DNA of 64,000 nt from a virus, in the IMG/VR virus record IMGVR_UViG_3300030106_006724, positions 25,201 through 89,200 of that record. The stretch is one strand, 5' to 3'. Made by a program: the position numbers and the translations under genes. Positions 22,976 to 32,108 of the stretch are shown piece by piece; position 1 is the first letter of the stretch, and every line of letters begins with the position of its first letter. A model generated the notes under the pieces. That model worked only from the letters and a program-made list of their open reading frames with translations, had not been told where the DNA came from and made no database searches.

Positions 22976-24232
22976 ATGCTAAAAACTTTAAGAAAAGGTT
23001 TTTTTCCTTTTATTATAGCTATCTCTGCTCTTTCCGTTTCTGGTTCAGCAGCTTTTTATTCAGTATTTGGTTTAAGTAAACTATTTGCTGGTGCTACTGT
23101 AGAGGTAATTATAATGGCCGGTTCTTTAGAAGTAGCTAAATTAGTTATAGCTTCTCTACTTTATCAGTATTGGGATACTATAAATAAACTTTTAAGAACT
23201 TATTTAACAATAGCAGCTATTATACTTGTACTTATAACCAGTATGGGTATATATGGATTCTTATCAGCTGCATATCAAGATACATACCAAACATTACTAC
23301 TTAATGAAAATAGAATCGAATTTCTAGATAATAAAGCTAAATTTTATGAAGACGATATTCAAAGATACGATAAAGAACTTGAACAAATACTGGACAATAT
23401 TAGTACTCTTTCTAACGCCAAGTCGGTTTCTATACAAGTCAAGGACACCAGTGTGGCTGGAGGCATTCGAAATACGATTTCCACGGTTGACTTACGTCTT
23501 GCACAAGATAGACTCAGAGTTGAAGAAAGTAACAGGAAAGATGTCTATTTAAGAAGAAGTATAGCTGCAGATAGTTTACAAAAATATAAATTTGAAATAT
23601 TAGAGTTACAAAATAATTCTGATGCTGCAGGTGAATTAGGTCCTTTAAAATACTTATCTGGATTAACTGGTACTCCTATGGATAGCATAATTAATATTTT
23701 ATTATTAGTTATTATATTTGTATTTGATCCTTTAGCAGTAGCTTTAGTTGTAGCAGCTAATATGGCTTTCGCAAATGCTTTTCCTAGAAAAGAAGAAAAT
23801 ATATATGGAGAAGTAGAAGAAGAAGACGATTCGTGGGAGGCTTTTATAGAAGATGAAACTTACGAACCTACAAAAAATTATACTGAAGAGGATGAAAAGA
23901 GGATGGACATTATAGGTCAAAACGGAAATGATGGAGAACATTACGAAGCTCCTGTAATACAGACTTTATTAGCTGATGTAGAAGCATTAAAAAAAGAAGA
24001 AAAACAAGTACCTGCACCTAAAATTAAACCGAAAGAGGAACCTGTAGGTAATGTAAATGATCTTAAGTCTAATCCTAATACTTTTCAAATAGTCAATAAA
24101 GATGGATCTAGAGAATTTTTAAATGAAGAACCTAAAATAGATATTAGAGGTACTAGAGCATATGTAAAACTAAATGACGGTAGAGAAGGATGGATGGATC
24201 GAGACAATAGTGATAGAATAATTTACATGTAA
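22976..24232 (+). CDS. Multi-pass membrane protein with acidic tail
   Basis: 418 aa. Four hydrophobic helices are visible (about 8-35, 42-62, 70-100 and 226-260), with a coiled-coil domain between them (105-215) and a soluble acidic tail. The region with IIMAGSLEVAKLVIASLLYQYWD and LRTYLTIAAIILVLITSMGIYGF resembles conserved membrane proteins of marine T4-like phages. The stretch 23400-23530 uses more GC-rich codons than the rest. Function unknown. Confidence 0.7.
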   Translation: MLKTLRKGFFPFIIAISALSVSGSAAFYSVFGLSKLFAGATVEVIIMAGSLEVAKLVIASLLYQYWDTINKLLRTYLTIAAIILVLITSMGIYGFLSAAYQDTYQTLLLNENRIEFLDNKAKFYEDDIQRYDKELEQILDNISTLSNAKSVSIQVKDTSVAGGIRNTISTVDLRLAQDRLRVEESNRKDVYLRRSIAADSLQKYKFEILELQNNSDAAGELGPLKYLSGLTGTPMDSIINILLLVIIFVFDPLAVALVVAANMAFANAFPRKEENIYGEVEEEDDSWEAFIEDETYEPTKNYTEEDEKRMDIIGQNGNDGEHYEAPVIQTLLADVEALKKEEKQVPAPKIKPKEEPVGNVNDLKSNPNTFQIVNKDGSREFLNEEPKIDIRGTRAYVKLNDGREGWMDRDNSDRIIYM

Positions 24233-24233
24233 A

Positions 24234-24265
24234 AGTTGTTCGTCTGATATATTTTTATTATATTA
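24234..24265 (+). promoter_or_regulatory. Phage promoter (AGTTG...TATATTA)
   Basis: AGTTGTTCGTCTGA on the left, TTATTATATTA on the right, spacing conserved. The next ATG begins only four bases after the element, indicating a leaderless transcript. Confidence 0.65.
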
Positions 24266-24269
24266 TAGT

Positions 24270-24476
24270 ATGGAAAAAGAAGTATATAAATTTTTAAAAG
24301 CAGAAGCAGAAGCTGATAAAGCTAAAGCATTAGCTAGTATTAAATTATTAACTAAACACTCAGCAGGTATAGGAGATCATTCTACTAAAGACTATTGGGA
24401 TAACTGTAATGAATCCTTAAAGTTACTTGCTTCAGCTGACGAAAGATTAGAAGTACTCGATAAGTATTTCAAGTAA
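24270..24476 (+). CDS. Small helical protein
   Basis: 68 aa, almost entirely helical (EVYKFLKAEAEADKAKALASIKLL) with an acidic C-terminal half. Probably leaderless. The next gene follows after 19 nt. No family recognised. Confidence 0.65.
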   Translation: MEKEVYKFLKAEAEADKAKALASIKLLTKHSAGIGDHSTKDYWDNCNESLKLLASADERLEVLDKYFK

Positions 24477-24495
24477 AATTATTAATAAAAGTTAT

Positions 24496-24837
24496 ATGAG
24501 TAAAAAAACTATAGAAGTTTTAAAGAAAGAATACCCTACCATTTACAACGCTTATAAAGAGATAATGGATGAGCAGTTTGAACTGTTCGCTAAAAAGCAT
24601 CTCGATTACGGAATGGGTAATGTATCAGCTGGTACTCAATTAGTAAATGAAGAAGAGAAAGAATTTGCTATGACAGGACTTTGGTATAGACTATCTGATA
24701 AAATTAACAGATGGAAAAATATGATACTTACTGGTCGTAAAGCTCAAAATGAAACGTTGATAGATACCTTCCAGGATATTACTAACTACGGAATTATCGC
24801 TCAGTTAGTATTTAACGGTAAATGGAAAAATAAATAA
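24496..24837 (+). CDS. Nmad1/DUF1599-like protein
   Basis: 113 aa with FAKKHLDYG near residues 31-39, RLSDKINRWKNMILTGR near 65-81 and IDTFQDITNYGIIAQL near 88-103, the block order of the nucleotide-modification-associated domain 1 (DUF1599). Members are found with DNA hypermodification genes in phages. This would fit the deazaguanine genes at the left end. The start is preceded by AAAAGTTAT. Confidence 0.6.
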   Translation: MSKKTIEVLKKEYPTIYNAYKEIMDEQFELFAKKHLDYGMGNVSAGTQLVNEEEKEFAMTGLWYRLSDKINRWKNMILTGRKAQNETLIDTFQDITNYGIIAQLVFNGKWKNK

Positions 24838-24838
24838 T

Positions 24839-25762
24839 ATGCCTAAAAAAATTCCAAAGCAAGTAAAACTTGTTAGGGATAGTTATATAAAGCAGAGTAA
24901 GAGTAATAAACATATCTCTTATAGTCAGCTATTTACTTACCTTAGTTGTAAACGTAAATGGGAATTACAGTATTTACGTAATATAGCTCCTTTCGAACCA
25001 TCAATACATGCTGTATTCGGATCAGCATTTCATGAAACATTGCAAAATTATTTAAATGTAATGTATACTGATACTGCAAAAGCAGCTGATGAAATAGATA
25101 CTAATGCGTATCTGTACGAAAGGATGACTAAAAATTATAAAAGACAGAAAATGCAGAACGGTAACGAGCATTTTTCTAATGCCGACGAAATGAATATGTT
25201 TTGGTTAGATGGGAAGCATATAATGGAATTTATTAAAAAGAAAAGAAGAGGTTATTTTTCTAAAAAGAATACTTACTTAGCAGGTATCGAGACTTTACTA
25301 TATCAAGAATTAAAACCAGGAGTTTATTTTAAAGGTTTTATAGATTTAGTTTTTTATAATAAATTTTTAGATGAATATACTTTAGTCGATATTAAAACGT
25401 CTACTAAAGGATGGAATAAATTTGCTAAAGCTGATGATAAAAAAATATTTCAATTACTTTTATATAAAGAATTTTTTGCTAAGCAATTTAATATTCCTAT
25501 TGAAAAAGTAAACGTAGAATACTTTATAGTAAAAAGAAGAGTACCTGTAGAAGCTGATTTTGCTTCTATGCAAAGAAGAGTACAAGAGTTTAGACCAACA
25601 GCTGGTAAAATAAAAAGAGGTAAAGCTCTATCAGCTATGAATAACTTTATAAAAGATGTATTAGATGAAAATAATAACTATATAGATAAAAGCTATCACT
25701 GTACTGGAGATAGAAATCCGTGCTGGCATTGTAACGTTTACGATGGAGTTTTAGAAAAATAG
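24839..25762 (+). CDS. PD-(D/E)XK nuclease, Cas4/AddB-like with Fe-S cluster
   Basis: 307 aa. SYSQLFTYLSCKRKWELQYL (28-46, first cluster Cys37), GSAFHETL with His65, FKGFIDLVF (motif II Asp) and LVDIKTSTKG (motif III D-x-K) make up a RecB-family nuclease. The C-terminal CTGDRNPCWHC supplies three more Cys, as in 4Fe-4S nucleases of the AddB/Cas4 type. A role in DNA end processing or recombination is likely. Confidence 0.8.
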   Translation: MPKKIPKQVKLVRDSYIKQSKSNKHISYSQLFTYLSCKRKWELQYLRNIAPFEPSIHAVFGSAFHETLQNYLNVMYTDTAKAADEIDTNAYLYERMTKNYKRQKMQNGNEHFSNADEMNMFWLDGKHIMEFIKKKRRGYFSKKNTYLAGIETLLYQELKPGVYFKGFIDLVFYNKFLDEYTLVDIKTSTKGWNKFAKADDKKIFQLLLYKEFFAKQFNIPIEKVNVEYFIVKRRVPVEADFASMQRRVQEFRPTAGKIKRGKALSAMNNFIKDVLDENNNYIDKSYHCTGDRNPCWHCNVYDGVLEK

Positions 25763-25811
25763 CCTATTTATATATAAATATATACTTATATATAGTTATA
25801 AAACATTAGTT

Positions 25812-26000
25812 ATGATAAAAGATGAAAAGTTAACATCCGTTAAAATCACACAGCCTCACTTCGATAAATTTAAAATGGCTTGCTTACAAGATAATTTTTC
25901 TTTTAAAAAGCTTGCAGATCGGGCAATTTTTCTTTATATTACAGATAAGGAGTTTAAGAAATTAATTCATGATACTGTATCAATTAAATTAAAAAGATGA
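25812..26000 (+). CDS. Small ribbon-helix-helix-like protein (tentative)
   Basis: 62 aa: a strand LTSVKITQPHFDKFK then helices FKKLADRAIFLYIT and KEFKKLIHDTV. The pattern fits a ribbon-helix-helix DNA-binding protein, which could regulate the glycan cluster that follows. The last codons overlap the next gene by 4 nt. Confidence 0.45.
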   Translation: MIKDEKLTSVKITQPHFDKFKMACLQDNFSFKKLADRAIFLYITDKEFKKLIHDTVSIKLKR

Positions 26001-27430
26001 TAGAAGGGTATATTCCAAAAGCAGATAGAAAAAAGATACTACTATTGTGCGATGATATAAGAATGCATTCAGGTATTGCTACTATGGCAAGAGAGTTTGT
26101 AGTAAACTTATCACATAAATATAATTGGTTCCAATTAGGTGCAGCACTTAAACATCCTGATGCTGGTAAGACCTTTGATATAAGTCAAGACGTTGGTAAG
26201 AGAGCAGGAATAAATGATGCTGATATAAAAGTTATGCCATGGAATGGTTACGGAGACGCAGGTGTAGTAAGAAATTTAATGGCAAAAGAAGACCCTGATG
26301 CTATTTTTATATTTACTGATCCAAGATATTGGATATGGTTATTTGAAATAGAAAGAGAAATAAGAAGTAAAATTCCTATATTTTGGTTAAATATTTGGGA
26401 CGACTATCCTGCTCCTATGTACAATAGACCTTATTATGAATCAGTAGACTTATTAATGGGTATATCAAAACAAACAGTTAATATTAATAAATTAGTATTA
26501 GAAGAAAAAGCTAATGATAAAGTTATAGAATATGTACCTCATGGAATAGATACTAAAGATTTCTTCCCTATCAGAGAAGGAGATGAACTTTACCCTAAGT
26601 TAATAGAATTTAAAAAACAAACAGTACCTGTTGAAACTGACTTTATAGTATATTTTAATTCCAGAAATATTCATAGAAAAAGACCAGGTGATACATTAAT
26701 GGCTTATAAACATTTTTGTGATATAATAGGAGAAGAGAAAGCTAAAAGAACTGCATTAGTAATGCATACTCAACCAACTGATAATAACGGTACTGATCTT
26801 CAAGCGATGAAAAATACTTTTTATCCTAATGGTAATATATTTTTCTCTAGTGCTAAAATTAGTCCTCAACAGATGAACTTTATGTATAATATGGCTGACT
26901 TAACTGTATTACTATCATCTAATGAAGGATGGGGATTAGCATTAACTGAATCGATGATGTGCGGTACTATGATATCAGCTAATGTTACTGGAGGTATGCA
27001 AGATCAAATGAGATTTGTAGATGATAAAGGTAAATGGATAGAATTCGATGCTGATTTTCCTTCTAATCATAGAGGTACATATAAAGAACATGGTGAATGG
27101 GCTATACCAGTATTTCCTTCTAATATTTCCTTTACTGGTTCTCCTCTGACTCCTTATATATACGATGATAGATTAAGCCCTGAAGATGCTGCTCAAGCTA
27201 TATTAAAAGCTTATAATTTAAGTAAAGAAGAGAGAGATAAAAGAGGAATGAAAGGCCACGAATGGGTTATGTCTGATGAAGCAGGTATGTCTTCTAAGAA
27301 TATGAGTAAAAAAGTAGGAGAGTGTATGGAAAAAGCATTTAAAAACTTTAAGCCTAGACCTTCATATAACGTAATAAAAATAAAAGAGTATAAACCTCCA
27401 ACTGTTAAACATAAAATTATAGGTTATTAA
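25997..27430 (+). CDS. Glycosyltransferase, GT-B fold, family 4-like
   Basis: 477 aa. N-terminal ILLLCDDIRMHSGIATMAREF, YVPHGIDTKDFFPI (about 183-196), VYFNSRNIHRKRPGDTLMAY and the donor-site block VLLSSNEGWGLALTESMMCGT (E-x7-E) identify a GT4-type retaining glycosyltransferase. It is the first of at least six transferases in the cluster and precedes a second GT4-like gene by one base. Confidence 0.85.
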   Translation: MIEGYIPKADRKKILLLCDDIRMHSGIATMAREFVVNLSHKYNWFQLGAALKHPDAGKTFDISQDVGKRAGINDADIKVMPWNGYGDAGVVRNLMAKEDPDAIFIFTDPRYWIWLFEIEREIRSKIPIFWLNIWDDYPAPMYNRPYYESVDLLMGISKQTVNINKLVLEEKANDKVIEYVPHGIDTKDFFPIREGDELYPKLIEFKKQTVPVETDFIVYFNSRNIHRKRPGDTLMAYKHFCDIIGEEKAKRTALVMHTQPTDNNGTDLQAMKNTFYPNGNIFFSSAKISPQQMNFMYNMADLTVLLSSNEGWGLALTESMMCGTMISANVTGGMQDQMRFVDDKGKWIEFDADFPSNHRGTYKEHGEWAIPVFPSNISFTGSPLTPYIYDDRLSPEDAAQAILKAYNLSKEERDKRGMKGHEWVMSDEAGMSSKNMSKKVGECMEKAFKNFKPRPSYNVIKIKEYKPPTVKHKIIGY

Positions 27431-27431
27431 T

Positions 27432-28697
27432 ATGGATAAAATATCAGTAGTAATTAGTTCTCCTGTAGATACTTATTCAGGATATGGAGCAAGAGCTAGA
27501 GACTTTGTTAAAGCAGTTATGGCTTTAGATAAGTATGATGTTAAGTTATTATCTCAACGTTGGGGTAATACTAGATTCGGTTATTTAGAAGATCATGGTG
27601 AAGATGATATGTTAGTAAATATTATTCCTCAAATGACCTCACAACCTGATATATGGATACAGATTACTGTACCGAATGAATTTCAAAAGATAGGTAAATA
27701 TAATATAGGAGTTACTGCAGGTATAGAAACTACTCTTTGTGCAAAAGAATGGATTGACGGATTAAATAGAATGGATCTAGTTCTTACTTCTTCTAATCAT
27801 TCTAAAAACGTATTAGAAGAAACTAAATGGGATATTAAAGATAATAGAACTAATCAAATAGTAGAAACTACTAAAGCTACAGTTCCTATTAAAGTTTTAT
27901 TTGAAGGTATTGATAATAATAAGTACAAAGTAAGTCCTAGTAAAGAATTTGATTTATCTATAGTACAAGAAGAATTTTGTTTTTTATTTGTAGGACATTG
28001 GCTGCAAGGTAGTTTTGGTCATGATAGAAAGAATATAAGTTACATGATTAAATCTTTCTTAGAAACGTTTAAAAATAAACCTAAACAACCTGCATTAGTA
28101 TTAAAAACCTCTCATGTAGGAAGTTCTATAATAGATGAAGATAGAATACTTAAAAAAATAGGAGAAATAAGACAATCAGTAAAAGGTAAATTACCTAATA
28201 TATATTTAGTTCATGGAGAGATTTCAGATACTGAAATGAATAATTTATATAATCATCCTAGAATTAAAGCAATGGTTTCGTTTACTAAAGGAGAAGGTTT
28301 CGGAAGACCTTTACTTGAATTTAGTGTAGTTAAAAAACCTATTATAGCATCAGGATGGTCTGGTCAAACTGATTTCCTTAATAATAAACAGTCTTTTTTA
28401 GTAGGAGGTCAAGTTCATAAATTAGATAAGTCATCGGTACAGAAAGGAGTATTATTAGAAGAAAGTGAATGGTTCCAACCTGAAGATGCTCAAGTAGGTG
28501 CAGCATATAAAGAAATTTATAAAAATTATAAAAAATGGGTTCCTTTAGCTAAACAGTTAGGATTTAAAAATTCTAAAGATTTTAGTTTTGAAGCTATGAC
28601 TAAACTACTAGGTGAAATACTAGATGAAAGTTTACCTGAGTTTCCTAAACAAGTTGAGTTAGAGTTACCTAAATTAGATTTACCTAAATTAAAATAG
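27432..28697 (+). CDS. Glycosyltransferase, GT-B fold
   Basis: 421 aa with DTYSGYGARARDFVKAV near the start, FEGIDNNKYKVSP (about 157-169), FLFVGHWLQGSFGHDRKN and the donor block VSFTKGEGFGRPLLEFSVVKKP (E-x7-E). The C-terminal tail is a Leu/Pro/Lys repeat (ELPKLDLPKLK). It likely acts in the same glycan pathway as its neighbours. Confidence 0.82.
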   Translation: MDKISVVISSPVDTYSGYGARARDFVKAVMALDKYDVKLLSQRWGNTRFGYLEDHGEDDMLVNIIPQMTSQPDIWIQITVPNEFQKIGKYNIGVTAGIETTLCAKEWIDGLNRMDLVLTSSNHSKNVLEETKWDIKDNRTNQIVETTKATVPIKVLFEGIDNNKYKVSPSKEFDLSIVQEEFCFLFVGHWLQGSFGHDRKNISYMIKSFLETFKNKPKQPALVLKTSHVGSSIIDEDRILKKIGEIRQSVKGKLPNIYLVHGEISDTEMNNLYNHPRIKAMVSFTKGEGFGRPLLEFSVVKKPIIASGWSGQTDFLNNKQSFLVGGQVHKLDKSSVQKGVLLEESEWFQPEDAQVGAAYKEIYKNYKKWVPLAKQLGFKNSKDFSFEAMTKLLGEILDESLPEFPKQVELELPKLDLPKLK

Positions 28698-28699
28698 TT

Positions 28700-29173
28700 A
28701 TGAGTGATAATTTAACAAAAGATAGATTAGTAAAAGGTCCTTTTGGTAGTGATGCTTGTTATGAGCAATCATTTCAGCAAGAAGGTAAAGAAGTTAAAAC
28801 TTGGCTTTGTATGGGAAGTGGTTTCAGTACTTCAACTATGATGGATAAAGATTCTAAATTAGTAAAAGATACTTTAGAAACTTCCCCTGAATTATATAAA
28901 GATCTTATGCATATAGATGAAAATGATAGAGCATGGTTTCCTGCTACAATAACTCTTCCTGGAAAAGGAATGGTATTTGCAGATGGTACTAATAAAAAAG
29001 ATTGGAAATGGGCTGCAGTTAGAGCTCAAGAATTAACTAACGAAGAAGTTGAATCAGGAAAGTTTCCTAAAGATCAAACGCACAAAATGGATATGAAAAA
29101 TATGACTTATTTTGATGCTCATAGAGGATTTATGGATGCTTTAGAAGTAATAGGGTTTTATGAAATCAATTAG
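28700..29173 (+). CDS. Conserved phage hypothetical protein
   Basis: 157 aa, probably a small alpha/beta domain with Trp-rich motifs (GKEVKTWLCMGSGFSTSTMM, DWKWAAVRAQELT, MTYFDAHRGFMDALEV). Similar short proteins appear in marine T4-like phages. No function inferred. It overlaps the next gene by 14 nt. Confidence 0.6.
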   Translation: MSDNLTKDRLVKGPFGSDACYEQSFQQEGKEVKTWLCMGSGFSTSTMMDKDSKLVKDTLETSPELYKDLMHIDENDRAWFPATITLPGKGMVFADGTNKKDWKWAAVRAQELTNEEVESGKFPKDQTHKMDMKNMTYFDAHRGFMDALEVIGFYEIN

Positions 29174-29792
29174 TTACGCTATAACAGTTTGTAATGAGTT
29201 TATAGAAATACAAAAACTCGTTCCTTTTCTTTTAGAACATAAAAGAGATGAAGACCAGATAGTAGTATTGTATGATCAAAGTAATGGTACTGAAGGAGTA
29301 GAAGACTTCTTAAGAGCTAAGAGTATTAATTATGATTTTAGTTGGTATCCAGGATCATTCAATAAAAATTTTAGTGAATGGAAAAATTTATTAACTAGCT
29401 ATTGTTCAGGAGATTATATATTTCAAATAGATGCTGACGAATTACCTGATGAAGGATTAATTAAAGATCTTCCTAGAATTATAGAAGCTAATCCTGATAA
29501 TGAAGTATATTTAACCCCTAGAATTAATACAGTCGAAGGATTAACTCAAGAGCATATAGGTAGATGGCAATGGAGAGTAAATGAAAAAGGATGGGTTAAC
29601 TGGCCTGATTACCAATGGAGAATCTGGAAAAATATACCTAGTATAAAATGGATAAATAAAGTTCATGAAAAATTATCTGGGTATAAAACTTATGCTGCAC
29701 TACCTGCTTCTCCTAAATATGCTTTATATCATCCAAAAGATATTAAGAGACAGGAAAGACAAAATGAATTTTATAACACTTTAACAGATTAA
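29160..29792 (+). CDS. Glycosyltransferase, GT-A fold, family 2-like
   Basis: 210 aa: SYAITVCNEFIEIQKLVPFL at the start, DQIVVLYDQSNGTEGVE and DYIFQIDADELPDEGL, where DAD is the metal-binding DxD. It is short for family 2, with the acceptor part reduced. It may act on a short chain built in this cluster. Confidence 0.75.
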   Translation: MKSISYAITVCNEFIEIQKLVPFLLEHKRDEDQIVVLYDQSNGTEGVEDFLRAKSINYDFSWYPGSFNKNFSEWKNLLTSYCSGDYIFQIDADELPDEGLIKDLPRIIEANPDNEVYLTPRINTVEGLTQEHIGRWQWRVNEKGWVNWPDYQWRIWKNIPSIKWINKVHEKLSGYKTYAALPASPKYALYHPKDIKRQERQNEFYNTLTD

Positions 29793-29794
29793 AT

Positions 29795-30211
29795 ATGGGA
29801 GCACCTTTTATATTACAAGAAGAATCAGTAAAAGATGTAGTTAACTCAGTAGGAGTAATTACTGATTATCTAAAAAAGTTTGAACAAAAAGATATATCAT
29901 TAGTAAAATTATTTTCAAAAGATGTAGAACTTATAGATTGGAACATACATAAGAAAGGATTTAGCGATGTAGTCAAAGCTTATGAAGATATATTTACATC
30001 AGTTAATACTTTTAAAATTACCAGTCCTGGTATAGGAGATGTATCTTCAACCGATTCAGTTTTACTTTATCCAGTTATTAAAGTTGACGCTCAAGCATTT
30101 CTTTGTAGAATCGATATAGCTATAGATGGTAAAGAACCTTTAAAAGTAATAGATATTATAACTTTAAATAATGAAGGGTTAATTAGTAAGATTAATGCTT
30201 TTAAACAATAA
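29795..30211 (+). CDS. NTF2/SnoaL-like protein
   Basis: 138 aa with the cone-like alpha+beta pattern of the SnoaL/NTF2 superfamily: VITDYLKKFEQKDISLVKLFSKDVELIDWNIHKKG and KVIDIITLNNEGLISKINAFKQ at the end. Function inside the glycan cluster is unknown; it could be an isomerase or binding protein. Confidence 0.5.
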   Translation: MGAPFILQEESVKDVVNSVGVITDYLKKFEQKDISLVKLFSKDVELIDWNIHKKGFSDVVKAYEDIFTSVNTFKITSPGIGDVSSTDSVLLYPVIKVDAQAFLCRIDIAIDGKEPLKVIDIITLNNEGLISKINAFKQ

Positions 30212-31023
30212 TGAAAGTAGGAATAATTGGTAATGGTTTTGTAGGAGAAGCTCAAGCTTTTGCTTTTAGTCCTACGTATGAAATAAAGATCTACGATGTT
30301 GATCCTCTTAAAAGTCTAAATACATTAGATGAAGTACATAACTGTGATGTAGTATTTGTTTGTGTTCCTTCTCCTATGAACGAAGATGGATCTCAAAATT
30401 TAACCTATATTGAAGACGTTTTTGATAATGCTGATCCTGGCCCAGTATATGTAATAAAATCAACTGTTATACCTGGTACTACACGTCTCTTACAAAAGAA
30501 ATATAAAGATTTAAGTATTGTATTTAGTCCTGAATTTTTAACTCAAAGAACCGCTAAATTAGATATGATGACTCAAGCAAGAGTTATCTTTGGAGGTGAC
30601 GATATAACTACTGGAGCATTAGAAAAATTTTATTCTAAAAGGTTTAAGAATAGAAACTATATACATACCGATCCAACAACAGCTGAATTAATCAAGTATA
30701 TGAATAATACTTTTTTTGCTACTAAAGTATCGTTTATGAATGAATTTAAAATATTAGCTAATAAGCTAGGAGTTGATTGGGATACAGCAGTATGGGGATT
30801 TGCATCTGATCATAGATTAGGAGATAGTCATTTAGATGTTCCTGGTCCTGATGGTAAGTTAGGATTTGGAGGAACTTGTTTTCCAAAAGATATAAACGCT
30901 ATTATTGATGTTGCTAATAGTAATAAAGTAGATATGAAAGTATTAAAAGCAGCTTGGGAAACCAATTTAGTAGTAAGACCAGAAAAAGATTGGGAAGAAT
31001 TAAAAGGAAAAGCAGTAGTATGA
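30211..31023 (+). CDS. UDP-glucose/GDP-mannose dehydrogenase-like (short)
   Basis: 270 aa. N-terminal GIIGNGFVGEAQAFAF Rossmann motif, VFVCVPSPM, KSTVIPGTT, and the catalytic Cys in GFGGTCFPKD near residue 226. It lacks most of the C-terminal nucleotide-sugar domain of full-length UGD enzymes, yet keeps the active-site Cys. A longer relative is encoded at 35566. It may oxidise a nucleotide sugar to the uronate. Confidence 0.78.
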   Translation: MKVGIIGNGFVGEAQAFAFSPTYEIKIYDVDPLKSLNTLDEVHNCDVVFVCVPSPMNEDGSQNLTYIEDVFDNADPGPVYVIKSTVIPGTTRLLQKKYKDLSIVFSPEFLTQRTAKLDMMTQARVIFGGDDITTGALEKFYSKRFKNRNYIHTDPTTAELIKYMNNTFFATKVSFMNEFKILANKLGVDWDTAVWGFASDHRLGDSHLDVPGPDGKLGFGGTCFPKDINAIIDVANSNKVDMKVLKAAWETNLVVRPEKDWEELKGKAVV

Positions 31024-32108
31024 AAACAAAGATACGTAAAAAGTCCGCTTTAGTCTTAGGCGGAGGAGGATTTATAGGAGGACATTTAGCTAAAAGATTA
31101 AAAGAAGAAGGCTTTTGGGTTAGAATAGTTGATATAAAAACTAATCATGAATACTTTAACCATAAAGATATTTGTAACGATTACGTATCAGGTGATTTAA
31201 GGGATCCTAAAGTAGTAGAAGCAATCTTTAGAATAGAAACAGATCCTAATCATAAGGACGTAATTTATAATTATACTTTTTATAAACAACCTTTTACTAA
31301 CGTAGAAGCATTTGATGAAGTTTACCAACTAGCTGCTGATATGGGTGGTGCAGGTTATATCTTTACAGGAGATAATGATGCAAATGTTATGCACAACTCA
31401 GCATTAGTTAATTTAAACGTAGTAAATGAAGCTACTAAAACTGGAGTAGGTAGAATATTTTATTCTTCTTCTGCTTGTATGTATCCAGAACATAATCAAT
31501 TAGATCCTGATAATCCTAACTGTGAAGAGTCTTCAGCTTATCCAGCTGATCCTGATAGCGAATACGGATGGGAGAAACTATTTAGTGAAAGATTGTATTT
31601 TGCTTTTAATAGAAATTATAACTTAGATGTTAGAGTAGCTCGTTATCATAATATATTCGGTCCTGAAGGAACATACGATGGAGGAAGAGAAAAAGCTCCA
31701 GCTGCTATGTGCCGTAAAGCTGCTGAAGGTAAAGAAGAAATAGAAGTATGGGGTAGCGGTAATCAAACAAGATCGTTTATGTATGTAGATGAATGTGTTG
31801 AAGCAACTTTAAGATTAATGAGACAAGATAAATTTTTAGGACCTGTAAATATAGGCTCAGAAGAAATGGTAACTATTAATGAATTAGCTCAAATAGCAAT
31901 AGATCTTTCCGGAAATAATCTTTCTATAAAAAATATAGATGGTCAAGAGTTTATAGACAAATATGGCTTTCCATGTCCGTTAGGAGTAAATGGTAGAAAC
32001 TCTCATAATAAATTATATAAAGAAAAAATAGGATGGGAATCTAAAGCTACTCTTAAAGAAGGAATGGCTAAAACTTTTGAATGGATCAATAAAAAAATTA
32101 ATGGATAA
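31020..32108 (+). CDS. GDP-mannose 3,5-epimerase-like NAD-dependent epimerase
   Basis: 362 aa extended SDR: GGGGFIGGHLAKRLKEEGFWV at the N-terminus, AADMGGAGYIF, IFYSSSACMYPE, the YxxxK of the active site (EYGWEK) and RYHNIFGPEGTYDGGREKAPAAMCRKA. The GAGY/ACMYPE and ADMGG blocks are diagnostic of plant and bacterial GME, which makes GDP-L-galactose. Start chosen at the ATG overlapping the previous TGA. Confidence 0.82.
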   Translation: MKTKIRKKSALVLGGGGFIGGHLAKRLKEEGFWVRIVDIKTNHEYFNHKDICNDYVSGDLRDPKVVEAIFRIETDPNHKDVIYNYTFYKQPFTNVEAFDEVYQLAADMGGAGYIFTGDNDANVMHNSALVNLNVVNEATKTGVGRIFYSSSACMYPEHNQLDPDNPNCEESSAYPADPDSEYGWEKLFSERLYFAFNRNYNLDVRVARYHNIFGPEGTYDGGREKAPAAMCRKAAEGKEEIEVWGSGNQTRSFMYVDECVEATLRLMRQDKFLGPVNIGSEEMVTINELAQIAIDLSGNNLSIKNIDGQEFIDKYGFPCPLGVNGRNSHNKLYKEKIGWESKATLKEGMAKTFEWINKKING

